Shown: positions 27,217 to 37,005, counted from the first letter of the stretch. The stretch: DNA of 64,000 nt from Chitinophaga costaii (GCF_900094705.1 NZ_FMAR01000001.1:496001-560000), one strand, 5' to 3'. Notes: generated by a model not told the origin, from the letters alone. Made by a program: numbers and translations.

Positions 27217-27264
27217 TAAAAAAAGAGGCTGTTTCCTTTGTAAAGAAACAGCCTCTTTTTTTAT
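27217..27264. terminator. Bidirectional terminator between LacI and SDR genes
   Basis: A 20-bp perfect stem (27217-27236 with 27245-27264) with core AGAGGCTGTTTC and A7/T7 flanks around an eight-base loop. It serves two convergent genes. Confidence 0.92.
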
Positions 27265-27273
27265 AACAATTGC

Positions 27274-28026
27274 TTATTTAGCCAGCCAACCGCCGTCTAC
27301 TGCGAGGGCCGTACCATTTACATAAGAAGCGCCATCTGAGCAAAGGAAAATCACTGCATTGGCAAGTTCCTGTGGTTCTCCCAAACGACCCATTACCAGT
27401 GCGCTTTCAATTTTATCCTTCGCTGATTTGCTATTTCCCATGGTGCCTTCCAACATAGGCGTTTTGATAGGGCCAGGAATAACAGCATTTATCCGTATGC
27501 CCGACTTACCATAATCAATGGCCGCTACTTGCGTAAGGCCAATAATGCCATGCTTTGAAGCGGTGTAAGCCGATAAGGAAGGTACGCCGGTAATACCTGC
27601 CGTGGAAGAGGTGTTAACGATAACGCCTTTACCTTGTTTCAGCATTTGGGGAATCTGGTACTTTAAACCCAGCCATACGCCTTTAAGGTTAATGCTAATC
27701 ACCTTATCAAATTCTGCTTCATCTACATCGGCGGTAAGTTTGCCACCCATTTCCACGCCTGCATTATTAAACGCATAATCCAGCGATCCATAGGTAGCTA
27801 CTGTTTTTTCCACCAATGCTTTTACATCCGCACTCTTTGAAACATCTGTTTTCACGTAAATGGCTTCTCCACCGGCTGCTTTGATAGCGGCTATTGTTTC
27901 TGAAGAATCAACAATGTCTGCTACTACTACTTTTGCACCCTGTTTGGCAAATTCAATAGCAGTTGCTCTGCCAATGCCTGTAGATCCACCTGTTACTAAG
28001 GCTACTTTGTTTTCAAACTGTTTCAT
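27274..28026 (-). CDS. Short-chain dehydrogenase/reductase (SDR)
   Basis: A 250-residue NAD(P)-dependent oxidoreductase. It shows the cofactor motif TGGSTGIG (about 13-20), NNAG, a catalytic Ser in VNTSSTAG and YTASK with the catalytic Tyr and Lys. The ending GTALAVDGGWLAK is typical of glucose 1-dehydrogenase-like or 3-oxoacyl reductase-like SDRs. Substrate cannot be assigned. Asp in VVVADIVDSS after the second strand suggests NAD preference. It is monocistronic, with 238 bases between it and the pigment cluster, so I do not count it as a pigment gene. Confidence 0.85.
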   Translation of the reverse strand: MKQFENKVALVTGGSTGIGRATAIEFAKQGAKVVVADIVDSSETIAAIKAAGGEAIYVKTDVSKSADVKALVEKTVATYGSLDYAFNNAGVEMGGKLTADVDEAEFDKVISINLKGVWLGLKYQIPQMLKQGKGVIVNTSSTAGITGVPSLSAYTASKHGIIGLTQVAAIDYGKSGIRINAVIPGPIKTPMLEGTMGNSKSAKDKIESALVMGRLGEPQELANAVIFLCSDGASYVNGTALAVDGGWLAK

Positions 28027-28264
28027 TGTATTAAGTTTTTGACCTACCTATTCATCAAATATTTTCTTTATCCAGGCAGGTTATACAAATGTAAATCATA
28101 ATACTTTTATTTGAGCAATAGATCCCACAAAAACCGCTACAGGCGCGTCTGGTATCGTATTTAATCAGCTATATTATTGATGCCAGATGTAAAGGTTTTG
28201 TTAAAATCAAACGGCATAAAAAGAGCATCTTATTTGGATGCAGGTACCGAACGTTAGCATACCA

Positions 28265-29569
28265 TTAATTTGCCAGCCGCTGCCTGTTATCTACAAATTT
28301 TATGGGCTTGCGGGCGCCTTCCGGGAATTGTTTTTTCAGGATATCTGCTGCGGAATGATACTGGATGTCCGGTATCACACGCAGCTTGCCTTGCAGATAG
28401 GAACGGATACGCCGGTCGGTATCTTCATTTTCCGATACAGCGGCCAGGTGAAGGGTAATATCGTCTGTACCGATTTCGTTAGAAAATACTTCTACCAAAT
28501 ATTCTTTTACTTCTTGCATATCGGATAGCAGATCGAATAATGCAGGCGGGTATAGCGTGGTGCCTTTGTACTTGATCATTTGTTTTTTACGGCCTATCAC
28601 CGGCGAAAGGCGCAGCGTGTGCCGCCCGCAACTGCAAGGGGCCGCTTCATACCGGCAAATGTCGCCGGTTTTGTAACGCAGCAGGGGCATGCCTTCCACC
28701 CCCAGCGTGGTAATGGTTACTTCCCCATCCTGGCCGGGTGCTACAGGCTGGTTATGCTCATCGAGCAACTCTACATACAGTAGTTCGGGGTGATGATGTC
28801 CGCCATTGCCGGCTTTACATTCCGTAAAGGCTGCTTGCATTTCGGTAGAGGCGTAGGTAGAGTATAACTGAATGTTCCAGTGGTCGGTAATTTTTTTACC
28901 CAGCACGTTATAAGAAAAGTCCAGGTTGCGGATATTTTCGCCAATGCAAATAGCCTTCTTCACCGAGCTGGTATTTATATCTATGCCATGCTCCTGTGCA
29001 TAGGCCAGCAGTTTAATGATGAAGGAAGGCACCGCCACGATGGTGGTAGGCTGTATGCGCCGGATGTTTTCCCATTGCATAGAAGGCACGCCAGGCCCTA
29101 CTCTCAGCACACCGGCTCCCAATTTACGGATGCCGGTATAATAGGCCATACCCGCCATAAACTGCCGGTCCAGGGTGAGCATAAGCTGATACACGTCTTT
29201 ATCGGTACCATCGGCGCAGCAAAAAGAAATATATTCATTGTAGGCCAGTCTTTGCAGATCGTGGTCAGTGAGGGCCATTACCACCGGGTGTCCCAGGGTA
29301 CCGGAGGTGGTAGTATATTCGGCGATCTTACTTTTGTCAACGCACAGAAATTCCCAATTACGTTCCTGCAACTCATCTTTGGTGACCGGCGGTATTTTAG
29401 TGAGGTCTTCCAGGGAGCGGATGCTATCTGGCGTAATGCCATGCTGCGCAAACCACGCCTTGTAAAAAGGGGAAAACTGCTGCAGGTATCCTATCTGGTG
29501 CAGCACTTCTCTTTCCTGGTACTGCCTGATGGCGGCAGCGGGCTGTAATTCTATATCCGGGATGTACAT
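28265..29569 (-). CDS. PaaK-like AMP-forming ligase of the pigment cluster
   Basis: A 434-residue phenylacetate-CoA ligase-like adenylate-forming enzyme. The ATP loop is TTTSGTLGHP (86-95), followed by YASTEMQAAF and the TGD motif in YKTGDICRYE. In aryl-polyene pathways an AMP ligase activates the aromatic starter acid. Here the natural substrate is 4-coumarate from the ammonia-lyase at the other end of the cluster; that pairing is inferred from context. It is the last gene of the run, 9 bases after acpS. PaaK-type rather than 4CL-type sequence leaves open whether it loads CoA or the carrier protein directly. Confidence 0.8.
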   Translation of the reverse strand: MYIPDIELQPAAAIRQYQEREVLHQIGYLQQFSPFYKAWFAQHGITPDSIRSLEDLTKIPPVTKDELQERNWEFLCVDKSKIAEYTTTSGTLGHPVVMALTDHDLQRLAYNEYISFCCADGTDKDVYQLMLTLDRQFMAGMAYYTGIRKLGAGVLRVGPGVPSMQWENIRRIQPTTIVAVPSFIIKLLAYAQEHGIDINTSSVKKAICIGENIRNLDFSYNVLGKKITDHWNIQLYSTYASTEMQAAFTECKAGNGGHHHPELLYVELLDEHNQPVAPGQDGEVTITTLGVEGMPLLRYKTGDICRYEAAPCSCGRHTLRLSPVIGRKKQMIKYKGTTLYPPALFDLLSDMQEVKEYLVEVFSNEIGTDDITLHLAAVSENEDTDRRIRSYLQGKLRVIPDIQYHSAADILKKQFPEGARKPIKFVDNRQRLAN

Positions 29570-29578
29570 AGTCTGACT

Positions 29579-29950
29579 TTAGTTTTCTTCCACCAGCACG
29601 GTAGCCGTGGCCAAGGTGGCGGTGTGGGAAAGGCTTACATGCAAAATAAAATTGGTATAAGCTGTGGCGCCATGCCCTAGCAAATGCAGGGAAGGTTTGC
29701 CAGCGAGGTCGTTGCGCACTTCTATTTCATGGAATTGCAATCCACTCTCCCCCCAGCCTGTGCCCAATGCTTTGAGCAGGGCTTCTTTGGCGGCAAACCT
29801 TGCCGCATAACTCTGGGCTGGCTGGGCCTGTTTTTCACAGTAAGCAATTTCCAGTGGCGAAAACACCCATTCACGGAAGCCCCGCCCCTGCTGTATTTTC
29901 AACTGGATGCGGGCCACGTCTACGATATCGGTGCCAATGCCTTTGATCAT
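29579..29950 (-). CDS. acpS: Holo-ACP synthase (4'-phosphopantetheinyl transferase, AcpS type)
   Basis: A 123-residue enzyme that converts apo-acyl carrier proteins to the holo form. GTDIVDV at the start (Asp for magnesium), RFAAKEALLKALGTG (catalytic Glu and Lys) and HVSLSH near the end are all present. It overlaps the C45 gene by four bases (ATGA), so the two are translationally coupled. It may be the only AcpS of the cell or dedicated to the two pigment ACPs encoded at 43057 and 50974. Confidence 0.93.
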   Translation of the reverse strand: MIKGIGTDIVDVARIQLKIQQGRGFREWVFSPLEIAYCEKQAQPAQSYAARFAAKEALLKALGTGWGESGLQFHEIEVRNDLAGKPSLHLLGHGATAYTNFILHVSLSHTATLATATVLVEEN

Positions 29951-31632
29951 TTGGTTTGCTTGTTTATTTTTTTGAGTTGTGCGCGAATATGATCTTCTTC
30001 GTTTTTCGTAGCAATCACTTTGGTGAGGGCGGTTTCGTAATATTTCTTTGCGTCGGCAAATGACTGGTGCTTGTAGGCGTAATCACCGGCTATCACGTAG
30101 GTGTGATAGTAGGTAGGATTGGTGCTGATGAGTTCCTGCACATCAATATCCTTACCCGCCTGCACCGCTGCCTTGATGGTGCGGAAACGCTCAAAACGTT
30201 TAAAGGTATCTGTTTCCAAAAACGGATCGGGGCCTATGCTGGCAGCGCTGTCGTATATCTCATGATCCGTTTGCAGGCCGTGCATATCAAAGATGGTGTG
30301 CAGGTCGTAAGCGGCATATTGACCCAGTTGCCAGGGCTGGGTAGATACCCATACTTTCAGTTGCTTTGGTTCAAACACGATAGAATGGTGAGCAATAAAC
30401 TGGTTAATGGCTTTTTCGTTGCCAACGCCAATATCTTCATTATGCAGGCCATACCGGTCGCGCAGAATATCTACCGTTTTTTGTACGGTATTAGGCCCTT
30501 CCTGTTGCAATAATTCCATTAAGCGGTTATAGCGGTACACGGAAGCACTGCGGGCTTCCTGCTCTATATTAGACGGCAGCTTGCGCAGCGTATCGCCCTG
30601 GAAGTGATTGGTGCAGGTTATATAATCGGCCTTGGCAGGCGGTTCGTACAGGTCTATACTTTCGGGTGTTTTTTCTATCACCACTGCTTTATTATCTGCC
30701 GCAGAGCCAATGAGGAATGATTCCGACACAAACATTTTTCTGCGCTGTGCAATGGCCCAGGCTTCCTGGATATTACCGGCGTACTGCAATATCTCTCTGG
30801 CCACCAGCGATACCGGCGATGCAGATCCGGAAGGAATGCTGGTCTTGGCGGCATTGATAGTTACGGTAAGTCCTTTTTCATTCATGCCGGAAACGCAGCC
30901 CACGAAACCTGCCCAGGTAACGATCATGAATTTATGACCCGCGGTAGGTTTGTAAAAAGCTACAATCTTGTCTTCTGCAAATTTATCGCCCACATAAAAA
31001 TCAAAGTTGCGGCCTATGATCAGGTTACTATCAGCAGAGCGGCTGTTCCAGGTGGCAAAGGAAGTACAACCCACCAGGGCCATACTTTGCAGCGCATGCC
31101 CAATGTCGTGTGCGGCGTGGTAGTTCATGAGGCGCTCGTAGTTGGTACCCACGTAAGCATAGTTGGGTGAGGCTTCAAAAGAAATACCGAAGATCTCTTC
31201 TTTGTATTCTTCCGGCACGTGCTTGTCCAGGTCGCGGTTAAACCATCCCACAAAATATTTCAGGAAACGCAGGTAAAACGGGGAAGGGATCATGCGGTTA
31301 ATCTGCTCGGAAAAATGGTCTTCCTGCCGCTTCACCAGTTCGGAACTCAATTTGCCATAAGCCACACCCCGTTCAAAAGGTTTACCCTCCACGTACATTT
31401 CGTAAAGGCCGGTTTTGCTTTTACGGAACCAGTTGTTTTGCAAAGTAAAGGCAGTACTATCCAACGCCTTGCGTTGCGCTTTGAGCAACGATTGGTCGGC
31501 AATTTTAGGAGGGTCCATATGGGCCACAGACACCACATAAATGATGAGTACCAGCAAAAGGGCTAGAAAACCGCCCAGTATTATTAATAGCACACGTAAG
31601 ATTTTTGTCCCGACACTTCTCTTCTTTTTCAT
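29947..31632 (-). CDS. C45-like (acyl-CoA:6-APA acyltransferase-type) NTN hydrolase, membrane anchored
   Basis: A 561-residue protein with one N-terminal transmembrane helix (about 11-35). An acyltransferase/hydrolase domain of the C45 family follows, with the candidate nucleophile Cys189 in GCTSFATWN and the FDFYVGD and NEKGLTVTINAA blocks. The C-terminus (about 520-561) looks like a TPR-type helical pair. C45 enzymes hydrolyse or transfer acyl groups after self-cleavage before the Cys. In a pigment cluster it could form or break the ester between the polyene acid and its partner; this is inference. It overlaps acpS and the FAD oxidoreductase gene by four bases on either side. Confidence 0.8.
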   Translation of the reverse strand: MKKKRSVGTKILRVLLIILGGFLALLLVLIIYVVSVAHMDPPKIADQSLLKAQRKALDSTAFTLQNNWFRKSKTGLYEMYVEGKPFERGVAYGKLSSELVKRQEDHFSEQINRMIPSPFYLRFLKYFVGWFNRDLDKHVPEEYKEEIFGISFEASPNYAYVGTNYERLMNYHAAHDIGHALQSMALVGCTSFATWNSRSADSNLIIGRNFDFYVGDKFAEDKIVAFYKPTAGHKFMIVTWAGFVGCVSGMNEKGLTVTINAAKTSIPSGSASPVSLVAREILQYAGNIQEAWAIAQRRKMFVSESFLIGSAADNKAVVIEKTPESIDLYEPPAKADYITCTNHFQGDTLRKLPSNIEQEARSASVYRYNRLMELLQQEGPNTVQKTVDILRDRYGLHNEDIGVGNEKAINQFIAHHSIVFEPKQLKVWVSTQPWQLGQYAAYDLHTIFDMHGLQTDHEIYDSAASIGPDPFLETDTFKRFERFRTIKAAVQAGKDIDVQELISTNPTYYHTYVIAGDYAYKHQSFADAKKYYETALTKVIATKNEEDHIRAQLKKINKQTK

Positions 31633-33143
31633 AGCGAATGTTGCTTAATGGCTCCCAGCAATGGTTCCATGCCTATGATCTCACCACAGGTCATTACCGC
31701 GCTCATGGTTACCCCCATAATGCCATGCAAGTTCAGGTTTTGCCCTGTAAGATACAAATTAGACAAGCGGGTACGGGTAGAAATAAAAGTTTTTAAGGTA
31801 TCATGATAATCTTTCTCCACCCCATACATACTCCCGTCTGATGTGCCTATGTAATCGCGGTAGGTGAGCGGGGTGGCGGCATAGCAGTGCTGAATGGCAT
31901 TTTTCAGGGCCGGAAAGCGCAGGTATACCTTTTCCAAAAGCTGCTGCGTTTTTTGGGCTTTGAAAGCCTGGTAGCCTTCGTGGCGAACGGAAGGATGGGC
32001 CGTGGTATTAAAAGTGTTTTTCCAGGGATCCAGGTCTTCCGCATTCATGTAGGTCATAATGGTGAGGTTGTCTGCAAAAGGCAACACCGCTTTGCCGGGC
32101 GGCACAAACATAGCCCAGGTAAGCGGCCACTCGCCTTTAGTGTAGGCAATGCCGGCCCAGGCATCATTTTTCGTATGTGCGTAATAGTTATAGTTGAGAT
32201 AAGGAAAGGCATGAGGCTTCAGCGTAAGGTTAAGCACAAAGGCTCCCGGAGAATTTTCCAATTGCCCGATACGCAGCTTGTAAGCATTGCGTAACAGTGG
32301 GCTATCAGTCATTTGTATGGTTTGCAACGGGTGCATGTTGGATATGAACAGGTCTGCCTGCACCTTGCTCCCATCAAGCAAGCGAAGATGATCTACCCCC
32401 ATGTTATCGCATACAATGTTTGTTACGGGTGCATTCCGGTGTACCGCTCCCCCATTTTCCCGGATCACCTGGTACAATAACCGGGCAATCTGCGAGCCGC
32501 CGTCTACACATTTATAGCTGCTTTCAATAAAGCTGTTGGTCACGAGTGCATGTACATACAGCGGCGTTTTGTTGGCCTTACCAGCGTAGAGCAGGTTATT
32601 GCCTGCCAGCACCTGCCGTAATCTTTCATTGTGGGTAATGCTTTCCAGGAATTCGGTGGTGCTATAGGCCAGTACCGATTCTTTTTCGCTGTAACTGCCC
32701 AGGCGCAGGTTGTACAAGGGAAATTTGCTACAGATGTCCTTTATCCGCTGGCAATAGGCGTCCAGTGCAACCGCTTCGCCCGGAAAATCGCTGAGCAGGC
32801 AGGCCTTGAAGTTGTTATAACCCTGGGCGAGTTTGTATTCCTTGTCTTCGTTACAAAAGTTAATGACATCGAAGCCATCTACATCCATCTTTTGTAGTTG
32901 CAGCTTATCCATAATACCCAGGTAGCGGAACACTTCATGGAGGGTCTGCCCTTTATCCAGGCCTCCAATGTAGTGCACCCCCGAATCGAGAATGGCCTTA
33001 TCGCGGCTAAAGGTTTGCAGGCAGCCACCTATCTGTTTATTTTTTTCATACAGGCTTACCCTATAGCCATGCTTTGCCAGCAGGGCGCCGCATACCAGTC
33101 CTCCCAGTCCACTACCGATGATTGCTACTGTAGGCGTATTCAT
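31629..33143 (-). CDS. Phytoene-desaturase-like FAD-dependent oxidoreductase
   Basis: A 504-residue flavoprotein of the CrtI/CrtISO (phytoene desaturase/isomerase) type. The dinucleotide motif is IIGSGLGGLVCGALL (about 7-21) followed by LYEKNKQIGG. The conserved C-terminal NLYLTGQNLNLHGIMG is the typical FAD-contacting end. Carotenoid enzymes of this kind act on conjugated polyenes, which suits polyene pigment biosynthesis, for example desaturation or cis/trans isomerisation. No carotenoid genes are near. It overlaps the C45 gene by four bases and follows the fusion protein gene by 7 bases. Confidence 0.82.
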   Translation of the reverse strand: MNTPTVAIIGSGLGGLVCGALLAKHGYRVSLYEKNKQIGGCLQTFSRDKAILDSGVHYIGGLDKGQTLHEVFRYLGIMDKLQLQKMDVDGFDVINFCNEDKEYKLAQGYNNFKACLLSDFPGEAVALDAYCQRIKDICSKFPLYNLRLGSYSEKESVLAYSTTEFLESITHNERLRQVLAGNNLLYAGKANKTPLYVHALVTNSFIESSYKCVDGGSQIARLLYQVIRENGGAVHRNAPVTNIVCDNMGVDHLRLLDGSKVQADLFISNMHPLQTIQMTDSPLLRNAYKLRIGQLENSPGAFVLNLTLKPHAFPYLNYNYYAHTKNDAWAGIAYTKGEWPLTWAMFVPPGKAVLPFADNLTIMTYMNAEDLDPWKNTFNTTAHPSVRHEGYQAFKAQKTQQLLEKVYLRFPALKNAIQHCYAATPLTYRDYIGTSDGSMYGVEKDYHDTLKTFISTRTRLSNLYLTGQNLNLHGIMGVTMSAVMTCGEIIGMEPLLGAIKQHSL

Positions 33144-33150
33144 GACAAAC

Positions 33151-36100
33151 TCAGGGGTTATGGGTGATGATAAAAATCAGATTGGACGTATGTTTTGCGT
33201 GATCGATGGTCACTATTTCCGCGCCCAGTTCTGCCACGGTGGCACGTAATTGTGTGCCGGAGAAAAAGGACAATGCTTGTGCCGTTTTATTAAAGTTCAC
33301 CACTCTGGTGGAGAAAAATTCCGTAAGCCGTGTGCGGGCATGCCGCTGCTGCAAGTCCTGGTCTCCATCGCGCAAAATAATGCGACCACCAGGCCGCAGG
33401 TGCCGTAAACACTTTTCCAGCAGCGCGCGCTGCTGTGCCGGCGTAAGGTAGTGCATTACATCGCTGAGGATGATGGCGTCGTAACTTTGCCAATCCAGGT
33501 CGTTGGCATTGGCTTCCAGAAATTGCAGGTTATCCGGTCGCAGATAACCGTTTTGCGCGGTTTGTATTTTCTCTTCGTCATAATCAATCCCGGTTATACG
33601 CCGTTCGTTCGATAGAAAATACAACATATAATCCATAAAGCCATATCCGCAGCCAATATCCAGGATATCGCCCTGCCGGGGCACCAGGTCGTTAAACACG
33701 GCGTAATTCTTTTCCATGGCGGTTTTTATCCGCATATACCATTCCAGTACGGGGCCTTTATAGCGGTAATTGGCTATCAGTTGCTCGCGGAAATAGGAGG
33801 GTGTTTCTGTGGCGATGCGCAGTTGCGCATAGGCTTGTTTAAAATGCCGGCTAATGCGTTTGGTGCGCTCCGCATATCCTTCCCCCCAGGTCTTGTCTTC
33901 CTGCTTTATACGTGGCAAATACTGCACGGTGACCTGTCCATCTTTTAATAAGAAATCGTTTTTAGACATAGTATAAGCCGTGCCGTGCAATAGGATGGGC
34001 AAAATATCCAACCCCAGTTGCTCTGCAATGAAAAACGCCCCCTTATGAAAGCGGCGGATGCCCGGATCTTCCGAACGGGTGCCTTCCGGATACACTACGA
34101 TAGAATACCCTTCGTTTACTTTCTGCCGCAGGCGTTCAATACTGTGTGCCGCACCATCGGCCACGGGGTAGTAGTCGGCCAGCCGCACCACTGCGCCAAA
34201 TACCGGCGAGCGCCACACCCACTGGTTGGTAAGCAATATTACTTTCGGGTGCAGCATAGTGCTTACCAGGATATCGAGGAAAGACTGGTGGTTACTGATC
34301 ACCACGGCCGGCTGCGAAAAATCTTCGTTGTCAGGATTGAGGATGCGTTTCTTTACGTTGGCCATCACGTAGAGCAGCGAACGGGTAAATGTAGACAGCA
34401 AAAAATGATATACGTTTTTGCCCCGCCGCTCCCCAATGATCTTTATCCGGATCAATACGAAACCAATGCCCGTCATGAGCAAACAACCCACTACAAAATA
34501 CGTGAATGCAAAAACCGATTTCGTCCATCCCCACAGTGTCCACGGCATGCGCCCCAGGCGCACCCGGTTGGTGATGAGCCAGTGGAAGAGGAAAGGAATG
34601 AGTACCTGCGATATTAATACCACGCTGCCAATACCGATAATGGAGATCAAGGCAATGGAACGCAAGGAAGGATGCTGGGCAAAGATCAATACCCCTAAGC
34701 CCAATACCGTGGTGATGGCAGACAGGAAAATAGAAGATTTGAACGACGATAGTTGCCGCCGCCCTGTTTTATATTCCTGCAACAACCCATCCATGATAAA
34801 AATGGAATAGTCGTCGCCCAGGCCAAAAATGAAGGTGGAGAGAATGATGTTGACGATATTAAAACGGATACCAAACAGCCCCATGATGCCCAGTATCCAC
34901 ACCCAGCTGATGAGCATGGGAATAAAGGTGATCAGGGTAAGCTCTATGCGGCCGTAAGACAGCAATAAAGCAAAAAACACCAGCAGGGAGGTCATCCAGG
35001 CAATGCTGTTAAATTCCTGGTTAATGACGGCCACCAGGCGATTGGCAGCGTATTGCTTATCCAGTACCGTGGTGCCGGGCATGTGTTCCAGCGCGGCATA
35101 TACTTTTTGCTTGTCCGCACCACCCACTTTCAGCAGCGTTACCACGGATACCACGCCGTGTTTTTCGATGATAAAATCATGGAGGCTGCCCGCCTTTAAT
35201 TGATCAATGGCTGCCTGGTCCAGTGGTACAAAAGATTGGTGTAGCAGTTGTTCAAAAGCATCAAAAGCGGCGGGGCTAAAATGATAAGCAGCACCTTCCT
35301 GGCGAAGCGTGGCTAGCAGTTGCTGCTGCTTATCCGGCGTCCAGTAAGCATGCCAGCGGTGTATGCGGGCTGCCTGTTCTTTCTCCGAAATCAACAAGGC
35401 ACCTACGCCGGCATATTTTTTCACCACTCCTTCCTGCTGCAAGCGGCGCACCACCGGCATCATCTGCTCGCTGTTTTCCAGCGCGGCTTCCAGGGTGTTG
35501 CCTTCGGTTACTACGTACACCGATTGGGCTGTATAGGCGTTGATATCGTTGAGTTGTTTTTCCGCTTTTTGCAGGGCGGGCGTCATGAAGTTCATGCGCA
35601 TCATATCGCTTTCAAAGGTCACGTGGCGGGCGGTGAAAACAAACAGGAGGGTGAGCGCAAAAATAGCAATGAGCAGGTATTTATTTTTCTCCGGATGATA
35701 GGCAGACAGCTTATCCAGCCAGGTGTTCTGATGGGCAGGAACGAAACTGTTTTCTTTATCACCCAGCACAATCCAGTGTGGCAGAAAGATGAGGGAGAAC
35801 AGGGCGGCACCCACCAGGCTGAAAGCAGCGAAGAAGCCCACGTCTTTAAGGAGGGAGGAATGTACAAATTGCAGGCACAGGAAACCACCGATGGTGGTAA
35901 AACTACCGATGGTCATGGGTTCCGACAGGTCGCGGATCACGTCGCGGATATTATGCAGGTGGCGGTAGTGATTAAATACATGGAGGGAATAATTCACCGC
36001 AATCCCCAACACTACGGAACCTGCGCCCAGTGCCACTACCGAGATATGCCCTTTGATGAGGTACACCACTGCCAGCGAAAACAGCCATCCAAAAATAACG

Positions 36101-37005
36101 GGCAGCATAATGAGTACCGGTGCCCGTTTTTTCCGGAAAAATAATGCGATGAGTATCACCAGCAGCAGCAGGGTAATGCATTGGGTGAGCAGCGTATCCT
36201 GGCGAAGCTGGCGGGCATTGCCCACAGACACTGCCGTGGCGCCGAAGTAGGAGGCCACTACCGCAGGATGTTCCTGCTGCAACCGGGCTAGCAGGGCATC
36301 CAAGGCCTGGAGGAAGAGGGCGTTCCTGCCAGTTTCATTCGGAGAAAATGCAGGCGAGATAAAGATCATCAGGTGGCGGTGATCTTTGGTCATTACATAG
36401 CTGTCGTATAGCTCAAATTGTTCATCATATTGCAGGCGTTGCAGTTTTTTTACGCCCAGCCAGGATATGCCCACAGGATCTTGTGCAATGGCTTTTTTCA
36501 GCACCAGGCCCGCCGGTGAAATGAGGGTGCGGTAATCGTAGGCCAGTTGTTTTTTCACCGTTCCGGGCGCTATCATCGAATCGATCTTCGTGTAGTCGCC
36601 GGGTTCCAGGAAAACAGGCAGGTGACCGCGAATAAGATCCATGAGATCCAGCACCATGGTATCGCCCATTTGCGCCTGCATGGTTTTGATGTAGGGCGAT
36701 AAATGTACGGCCGCACTATCGGTGAATGCGGCGGCAAATGCAGTAAGACTGTCTGGCTGCGGGGCTGCTACCGTGTCTTTCGCGGAAAGGGTGAGCACGA
36801 GTTTGTCGGCAAATTTACTATCCTGGAATACCTGTTGCAGCTTGTCGAGCCGTGGTTCATGCGGCAGGATTTGCGAAATATCTTCTTCCAGCTTTATACG
36901 GTAGGCCAGCACACCCGCCACGGCAAAACAGGCCAGGGTGGTGATCCACAGCCAGGCTTTGCGCCGCTCAAAAAAATTATAGATGGCAATGAAAATAGTA
37001 CTCAT
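33151..37005 (-). CDS. Trifunctional fusion: MMPL exporter - PlsC acyltransferase - SAM methyltransferase
   Basis: A 1284-residue protein with three parts. Residues 1 to about 860 form an RND/MMPL-type exporter with two halves of periplasmic loop plus helices; ALGAGSVVLGIAVNYSLHVF (about 325-344) and FGLGDDYSIFIMDG (about 727-740) are typical. Residues about 895-1035 form a PlsC/lysophospholipid acyltransferase with the HX4D motif (His906-Asp911) and PEGTR (973-977). Residues about 1090-1284 form a class I methyltransferase with ILDIGCGYG (1114-1122). The combination suggests that acylation, methylation and export of the pigment or its lipid anchor are coupled at the inner membrane. The order of steps is inference. 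Confidence 0.9.
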   Translation of the reverse strand: MSTIFIAIYNFFERRKAWLWITTLACFAVAGVLAYRIKLEEDISQILPHEPRLDKLQQVFQDSKFADKLVLTLSAKDTVAAPQPDSLTAFAAAFTDSAAVHLSPYIKTMQAQMGDTMVLDLMDLIRGHLPVFLEPGDYTKIDSMIAPGTVKKQLAYDYRTLISPAGLVLKKAIAQDPVGISWLGVKKLQRLQYDEQFELYDSYVMTKDHRHLMIFISPAFSPNETGRNALFLQALDALLARLQQEHPAVVASYFGATAVSVGNARQLRQDTLLTQCITLLLLVILIALFFRKKRAPVLIMLPVIFGWLFSLAVVYLIKGHISVVALGAGSVVLGIAVNYSLHVFNHYRHLHNIRDVIRDLSEPMTIGSFTTIGGFLCLQFVHSSLLKDVGFFAAFSLVGAALFSLIFLPHWIVLGDKENSFVPAHQNTWLDKLSAYHPEKNKYLLIAIFALTLLFVFTARHVTFESDMMRMNFMTPALQKAEKQLNDINAYTAQSVYVVTEGNTLEAALENSEQMMPVVRRLQQEGVVKKYAGVGALLISEKEQAARIHRWHAYWTPDKQQQLLATLRQEGAAYHFSPAAFDAFEQLLHQSFVPLDQAAIDQLKAGSLHDFIIEKHGVVSVVTLLKVGGADKQKVYAALEHMPGTTVLDKQYAANRLVAVINQEFNSIAWMTSLLVFFALLLSYGRIELTLITFIPMLISWVWILGIMGLFGIRFNIVNIILSTFIFGLGDDYSIFIMDGLLQEYKTGRRQLSSFKSSIFLSAITTVLGLGVLIFAQHPSLRSIALISIIGIGSVVLISQVLIPFLFHWLITNRVRLGRMPWTLWGWTKSVFAFTYFVVGCLLMTGIGFVLIRIKIIGERRGKNVYHFLLSTFTRSLLYVMANVKKRILNPDNEDFSQPAVVISNHQSFLDILVSTMLHPKVILLTNQWVWRSPVFGAVVRLADYYPVADGAAHSIERLRQKVNEGYSIVVYPEGTRSEDPGIRRFHKGAFFIAEQLGLDILPILLHGTAYTMSKNDFLLKDGQVTVQYLPRIKQEDKTWGEGYAERTKRISRHFKQAYAQLRIATETPSYFREQLIANYRYKGPVLEWYMRIKTAMEKNYAVFNDLVPRQGDILDIGCGYGFMDYMLYFLSNERRITGIDYDEEKIQTAQNGYLRPDNLQFLEANANDLDWQSYDAIILSDVMHYLTPAQQRALLEKCLRHLRPGGRIILRDGDQDLQQRHARTRLTEFFSTRVVNFNKTAQALSFFSGTQLRATVAELGAEIVTIDHAKHTSNLIFIITHNP

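Noticed and set aside
27274..28026. SDR gene as the first member of the pigment cluster
   Set aside because: It is separated by 238 bases, has its own terminator, and resembles sugar or alcohol dehydrogenases; the cluster has its own FabG at 52872.
35320..36144. A 274-codon plus-strand frame inside the MMPL fusion gene
   Set aside because: His- and Gln-rich antisense shadow of the exporter domain, no family similarity.
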